Virus record (IMG/VR): IMGVR_UViG_3300044616_001833
Coordinates: 1 to 25,806 of that record
Direction: 5' to 3' (one strand)
Origin: a virus
DNA: 25,806 nt
The notes beneath the pieces were generated by a model, which saw only the letters and a program-made list of their open reading frames with translations, did not search any database and had not been told where the DNA came from. A program made the position numbers and the translations under genes. Below, one piece after another: positions 22,872-25,806 of this stretch (position 1 is its first letter; each line of letters opens with the position of its first letter).

Positions 22872-23331
22872 CCTCCTGCTGGTGGGGTGCAGCGCGACGG
22901 AGCGGGTATCGGACAACACGAACGAGATCCGGGCAGAAGCCCGCGCCCTGTCCGTGCACGGGGAATCCATCCAAGACAAGGAGGTAGTCACCCGTGCCGA
23001 CAGAATCTACGAACTGGCTGCCGATATCCATGCTCAGCTTCCTGGCCTTGAGGACCGTACCCCTGCGTGGATGGAGACGCTCGTTTGGGTGGCTGGTGCC
23101 GTGGTTGCCGTTGCAGTCGTCATTGTCCTGTGGCAGACCGGACTGGGCCAGGCCATCCGGATTGCCGTCGGCTGGATCCCGCGCAAGAAGGTTTCGGATG
23201 CGGACCTTGCCAGCCGGATGCTCGATGACAAATCACCTGAGGATGCCCGCGAGTATGTCGCTGCGCGGCGGGCATCTGACCCGGAGTTCGATGCTGCGTG
23301 GCGACGCATTCACAAAAAGGAAACAGCATGA
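22852..23331 (+). CDS. Candidate unimolecular spanin: lipoprotein with TM segment (159 aa)
   Basis: The N-terminus MKRLTASLLLVGC is a lipoprotein signal with lipobox LVGC (Cys13; Ser at +2 favours the outer membrane). Residues 14-72 form a polar, helical periplasmic part. A membrane helix follows at about 74-96 (METLVWVAGAVVAVAVVIVL), then a charged cytoplasmic-type tail of about 60 residues ending HKKETA. An outer-membrane lipid plus an inner-membrane helix is the plan of unimolecular spanins, which disrupt the outer membrane. The long C-terminal tail is unusual for that class. The GCTGGTGGGG copy at 22878 encodes part of the lipobox. Confidence 0.55.
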   Translation: MKRLTASLLLVGCSATERVSDNTNEIRAEARALSVHGESIQDKEVVTRADRIYELAADIHAQLPGLEDRTPAWMETLVWVAGAVVAVAVVIVLWQTGLGQAIRIAVGWIPRKKVSDADLASRMLDDKSPEDAREYVAARRASDPEFDAAWRRIHKKETA

Positions 23332-23444
23332 TCCTCGCTGACTTCTCCTCTTTCCTCGGTAGCCTTTGGTTTGCAGCCCTACTTGGTGCGGTCGGCTTCG
23401 TGGCCGGCTGGTACCTGTGCAAGAAGCATGGCTCCAAGATCTGA
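23328..23444 (+). CDS. 38-residue membrane peptide
   Basis: This short gene is coupled by ATGA to the spanin candidate and by TGATG to the phosphoesterase. The product is MILADFSSFLGSLWFAALL, continuing as a single hydrophobic span, and ends in a basic tail (CKKHGSKI). Size and place suggest a lysis helper or antiholin-like peptide, but this is inference. Confidence 0.55.
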   Translation: MILADFSSFLGSLWFAALLGAVGFVAGWYLCKKHGSKI

Positions 23445-24382
23445 TGTCAAAGACTCCCTTGGGAGAGCATCCTAAGGCCCCGTTTCAGGTGAGGGCAGCG
23501 ACAAGGAACATTCACCTTGTCGATCTCGATTGCACCTCGAAGACGGATGAGTGGTGGTTCCTGCTGTCCGGGGACCGCCACCACGACAACCCGCACGCAG
23601 ACCATGAACTTGAGCTCAAGCACCTTGATCAAGCGGTTGAGCGTCGCGCTGGCATCATCGATGTCGGCGATCTGTTCTGCGCCATGGAAGGCAAGTTCGA
23701 TCCTCGCCGCAACAAGGCGGGCATTCGCGAAGAGCATGCACTGGCTGCGGACTACCTCGATTCCCTAGTCCGCCACGCCTCCGACTTCTACGCGCCGTAC
23801 GCAAAGAACTTCGTCGTGATCGGCCGGGGCAATCACGAGTCCGCGATCCTGAAGAACTGCGAGACGGACCTGACCGAGCGGCTGTGCGAGCGCATGAGCC
23901 AGCAGACCGGGCACAAGGTGTATCCCGGAGGCTACGGCGGCTGGCTCCGTTTCAACATCAACCTTGACACCGAGCGGTTCACCCTGTCCCTCAAGTACTT
24001 CCACGGGGCTGGTGGGGCTGCGCTCATGTCCTTCGACACGCTCAAGGTCCGGCGTAACGCGGCGGTCATGCCGGACGCGGACGTGATCGTGCAGGGCCAC
24101 GTCCACAAGCAGTGGTTCATGCCGCTGTCCCGCGAGCGACTTGTCTGCGACAAGGCCGGCTGCCGCGTGGTCAGCGACATCCAGTACCACGTCCGCACCG
24201 GGACGTACAAGGACGAGTTCGGCGACGGCCACAGCGGCTGGCACATCGAGCAGGGCCGAGGACCCGAGGTGCAGGGCGCGGTGTGGATGCGGCTCTACCT
24301 CGCGAAGCAGACCGGCAAGACGATCAGCGGCGACCGCAAGACCTACTACCAGCTCACGCCTGAGTTCCACCTCGCGCACTGA
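23444..24382 (+). CDS. Calcineurin-like metallophosphoesterase (312 aa)
   Basis: The start overlaps the previous stop as TGATG. All main two-metal motifs are present: GDRHHD (D44, H46), VGDLF (D76), GRGNHES (N130, H131), FHG (H187) and GHVH (H219, H221). The order and spacing fit calcineurin-like phosphoesterases, which cleave phosphodiesters in DNA, RNA or nucleotides; the phage target is unknown. It lies outside the replication operon, after the lysis genes. A GCTGGTGGGG copy (24008) is in the codons just after the catalytic His187. Confidence 0.88.
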   Translation: MSKTPLGEHPKAPFQVRAATRNIHLVDLDCTSKTDEWWFLLSGDRHHDNPHADHELELKHLDQAVERRAGIIDVGDLFCAMEGKFDPRRNKAGIREEHALAADYLDSLVRHASDFYAPYAKNFVVIGRGNHESAILKNCETDLTERLCERMSQQTGHKVYPGGYGGWLRFNINLDTERFTLSLKYFHGAGGAALMSFDTLKVRRNAAVMPDADVIVQGHVHKQWFMPLSRERLVCDKAGCRVVSDIQYHVRTGTYKDEFGDGHSGWHIEQGRGPEVQGAVWMRLYLAKQTGKTISGDRKTYYQLTPEFHLAH

Positions 24383-24383
24383 A

Positions 24384-24393
24384 CCCCACCAGC
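24384..24393 (-). repeat. GCTGGTGGGG word filling the intergenic spacer
   Basis: The spacer between the phosphoesterase stop and the HExxH gene start is 12 nt, and 10 of these are an exact minus-strand copy. No Shine-Dalgarno sequence remains in front of that gene. Confidence 0.9.
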
Positions 24394-24394
24394 C

Positions 24395-24661
24395 ATGGCG
24401 AAGGGCGATCGAATCCTCCGCATCCGTGGCCAGCGATGGCGGATCAGGTTCGTGCCGCACCTGGGGGACGCGGAGGGCTTGTGCCACAAAGAGGAGCGCG
24501 TGATCCGCATTGCACGCGGCTACCCCGAGGAGCGGACCATGGACTCGATCATCCATGAGATCCTGCACGCGGCGCTGTGGGACCTGGACGAAGAGGCGGT
24601 GAACGAGACGGCCAACGCAATCTCCGCCGCACTCTGGCGTCTGGGCTACCGCCGGAAGTGA
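24395..24661 (+). CDS. Small HExxH metallopeptidase-like protein (88 aa)
   Basis: The product has a core zinc motif HEILH (residues 54-58) on a helix, followed by acidic residues E67/E71 in DLDEEAVNETAN that could give the third ligand. The N-terminal half has short basic beta-like segments (ILRIRGQRWRIRFV). At 88 residues it is far shorter than ordinary gluzincin peptidases, resembling the small SprT/ImmA-type domains carried by phages. The substrate is unknown. The upstream spacer is replaced by a GCTGGTGGGG copy, so translation probably depends on coupling to the phosphoesterase. Confidence 0.7.
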   Translation: MAKGDRILRIRGQRWRIRFVPHLGDAEGLCHKEERVIRIARGYPEERTMDSIIHEILHAALWDLDEEAVNETANAISAALWRLGYRRK

Positions 24662-24674
24662 AGCTTAAACTTCC

Positions 24675-24697
24675 ACTTGTAAGAAACTCTTACAAGT
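24675..24697 (+). terminator. Hairpin after HExxH gene
   Basis: ACTTGTAAG (24675-24683) pairs perfectly with CTTACAAGT (24689-24697) around AAACT, followed by CTTCATT. It is a possible weak terminator at the end of the late unit. A related CACTTGTGAAG occurs about 78 nt downstream. Confidence 0.6.
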
Positions 24698-24992
24698 CTT
24701 CATTACCGCGTACGTGGGATCGACAGTCCCAAATAACGTGTACGGACCCACCACACTTGTGAAGATCTGTAGCACTTTCTATCCGGCGACCGACAATTCA
24801 TCACAGCCGCCGTGTGGGATTCCCACTACCCACATTGCCGGGGAACACACGGCATCTTGTTGTTGGCTTCCGACCGAAGCGAGCGATTAGATCAACGGCG
24901 GTGAAGCAGATACTACACCCCCTCCCCCTAGAGTCGCGCACGCGGGGAGGCGCGGTGCGCCCCGCGTGCGCTCACCCCCAGGAGTCCCGACT
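24698..24992. promoter_or_regulatory. Inverted-repeat-rich intergenic control region
   Basis: This region has no credible gene and is more AT-rich than the rest. It holds TGGGA...TCCCA (about 24715-24731), the 13-nt palindrome GTGGGA-T-TCCCAC (24814-24826) and an outer pair GCCGTGTG (24809-24816) / CACACGGC (24846-24853). The repeated GTGGGA half-site suggests an operator pair. I see no convincing -35/-10 promoter. Confidence 0.45.
24936..24971 (+). other. 12-bp GC-rich hairpin before nuclease gene
   Basis: GCGCACGCGGGG (24936-24947) pairs perfectly with CCCCGCGTGCGC (24960-24971). No T-run follows. It resembles the hairpin at 10245-10284 (shared ACGCGGGG/CCCCGCGT) and lies 21 nt before the next start, so it could be a 5' leader structure. 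Confidence 0.6.
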
Positions 24993-25806
24993 ATGCCCCC
25001 ACCAACCGTATCAGTCAGCTACCCAACGTCCGTATGTGACCCGGTTTCACCCTGGCTTGAAAGCCACGGGATCTTTGCCCGGACCCCCCTCATTCGGTCC
25101 AGCGACTACCGCCTCGTCCGGTCGTGCCCACGCACATATTATCTGTCACGCCGTCTGGGGCTCGTAAAAGCCTTCCAGTACAGCCGGGCGCTTAGTCGGG
25201 GTTCATGGGTACACCTGGCCTTCGCGTGCATCCTGGACGATCCTAGCGACCGTGCCGTGACGCTGGAGCAAGCCGTGGTCGCCCGGTGCGAAGAGCTCCG
25301 GGACGTGGCCAAGACCCTCGGCACCTCCTCGGACAAGATCCGGGAGATCGTCGCCCGTGAGGAACAGGACGCTCGCGTCAGCATCGCGTGGTTCAATGCC
25401 GCCCTCCAGGTCCCGGACGGATCCGGACGCACCATCGCCCATCGCTTCCGCGAGGACTGGCAGATCGTGGAGCAGGAGCCGGAGATCGCGTTCAAGGACT
25501 GCCTCATCCAGCCCGACTGCCTCGTCCGAGACAAGGCCGGCAAGCTCTGGATCGTGGACTTCAAGACCACGGCCATGTCCACCAATGCCCGCCTCCAGAC
25601 CTGCCCACTCGAGTTCCAGACCCAGCACTACTTCAACACCATGCTTCGCCGCACGGCCGCAGACCCGGCAGCTGCCGCGCAGTGGTCCGACCCCGACCGC
25701 ATCGGCGGCGTCCTGCACATCGCCGTGCGCAAGCCGTCCATCGAGTTCGGCATGCGTGACCGTCCGTTCAGCCTGGACACCAGTCCATTCAAGTCCGGCC
25801 CCCGCA
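24993..25806 (+). CDS. Cas4/RecB-like PD-(D/E)XK nuclease, partial
   Basis: The frame is open to the right edge (271 codons). The start is ATG 24993 with GGAG about 9 nt upstream. RecB-family motifs are present in order: LVRSCPRTYYL (Cys45), GSWVHLAF (His74), the acidic run QEPEIAF (161-167), QPDCLV (D175), VDFKTT (D189, K191) and QTQHYF (Q209xxxY213). This order fits Cas4/AddB/RecB-like exonucleases that resect DNA ends. Cys45 and C-terminal cysteines beyond the window could carry an Fe-S cluster, but this cannot be checked here. Confidence 0.83.
   Translation, partial: MPPPTVSVSYPTSVCDPVSPWLESHGIFARTPLIRSSDYRLVRSCPRTYYLSRRLGLVKAFQYSRALSRGSWVHLAFACILDDPSDRAVTLEQAVVARCEELRDVAKTLGTSSDKIREIVAREEQDARVSIAWFNAALQVPDGSGRTIAHRFREDWQIVEQEPEIAFKDCLIQPDCLVRDKAGKLWIVDFKTTAMSTNARLQTCPLEFQTQHYFNTMLRRTAADPAAAAQWSDPDRIGGVLHIAVRKPSIEFGMRDRPFSLDTSPFKSGPR

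Larger units (their letters stand above)
1504..24393. repeat. Dispersed 10-mer GCTGGTGGGG (17 exact copies)
   Basis: Exact copies on the plus strand start at 13909, 16112, 18983, 19437, 22878 and 24008. Exact copies on the minus strand occupy plus positions starting 1504, 3349, 4326, 5975, 10124, 10961, 14040, 15577, 15850, 17203 and 24384. Single-mismatch relatives lie at 8593, 11179 and 24997. Thirteen copies are in genes and four between genes. The core octamer equals E. coli Chi. Only two octamers lack the full extension, at 839-846 and within 11179-11188. Flanking bases are not conserved, except that A is never found before the leading G. Confidence 0.9.

Noticed and set aside
1504-24393. 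The 10-mer as a CRISPR repeat or ribosome site
   Set aside because: Copies are widely dispersed without spacers, on both strands and mostly inside genes; only the terL copy could act as a weak ribosome site.
1-25806. Integrase, attachment site or lysogeny repressor
   Set aside because: No such gene or site is visible; lifestyle cannot be decided from this window.

Overview
The window is a 25.8 kb piece of a tailed double-stranded DNA bacteriophage (or prophage) genome. Phage hallmark genes are present: large terminase, portal, family A DNA polymerase, D5-type helicase, an FN3-rich tail protein and a lysis cassette. No host housekeeping genes, integrase, tRNA gene or CRISPR array was seen. 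The DNA is GC-rich, roughly 60-65% by eye, with short or overlapping gene junctions (ATGA, TGATG, TTGA). A lipobox protein that also has a transmembrane helix suggests a Gram-negative host, because it looks like a spanin. The host cannot be named from this sequence.

Layout. (1) Positions 1-6854, minus strand: packaging and head module, transcribed leftwards. In order of transcription it holds two unrecognised proteins, a 622-residue basic protein, a possible small terminase, a small protein, the large terminase, an 82-residue protein and a portal protein cut by the window edge. (2) Positions 6855-6883: a 29-bp divergent gap. (3) Positions 6884-8562, plus strand: SF3/D5-type helicase and a small partner gene. 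(4) Positions 8563-11690: small genes, each with a strong Shine-Dalgarno site and separated by strong hairpins or terminators. This part includes an AT-rich inverted-repeat region that could be an origin or control region, a 45-residue zinc ribbon and an SSB-like protein. (5) Positions 11691-18843: a tightly packed early/replication operon with a DUF932-like protein, a uracil-DNA glycosylase of the Fe-S type, small coiled-coil and unknown proteins, DNA polymerase A, and DUF6878- and DUF6915-like proteins. A 257-nt structured intergenic region (13691-13947) interrupts it. (6) Positions 18819-19493: an ERCC4-type nuclease that runs 182 nt into the structural genes. (7) Positions 19312-22660: tail or receptor-binding module. 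(8) Positions 22662-23444: lysis module with a holin-like protein, a candidate unimolecular spanin and a 38-residue membrane peptide. (9) Positions 23444-24661: a calcineurin-like phosphoesterase and a small HExxH protein. (10) A 331-nt regulatory-looking gap, then a Cas4/RecB-like PD-(D/E)XK nuclease cut by the right edge.

The most striking signal is a 10-base word, GCTGGTGGGG. I count 17 exact copies on the two strands, spread over the whole window. It contains the E. coli Chi octamer GCTGGTGG. Nearly every octamer copy (17 of 19) carries the same two extra G residues. Coding copies are read in several frames (protein contexts AGG, LVG, PTS), so the DNA word rather than a protein motif seems to be maintained. 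Together with the polymerase, SSB-like protein, UDG, ERCC4 nuclease and Cas4/RecB-like nuclease, this suggests a DNA-end processing, recombination or packaging system that uses the word as its signal. That link is inference.
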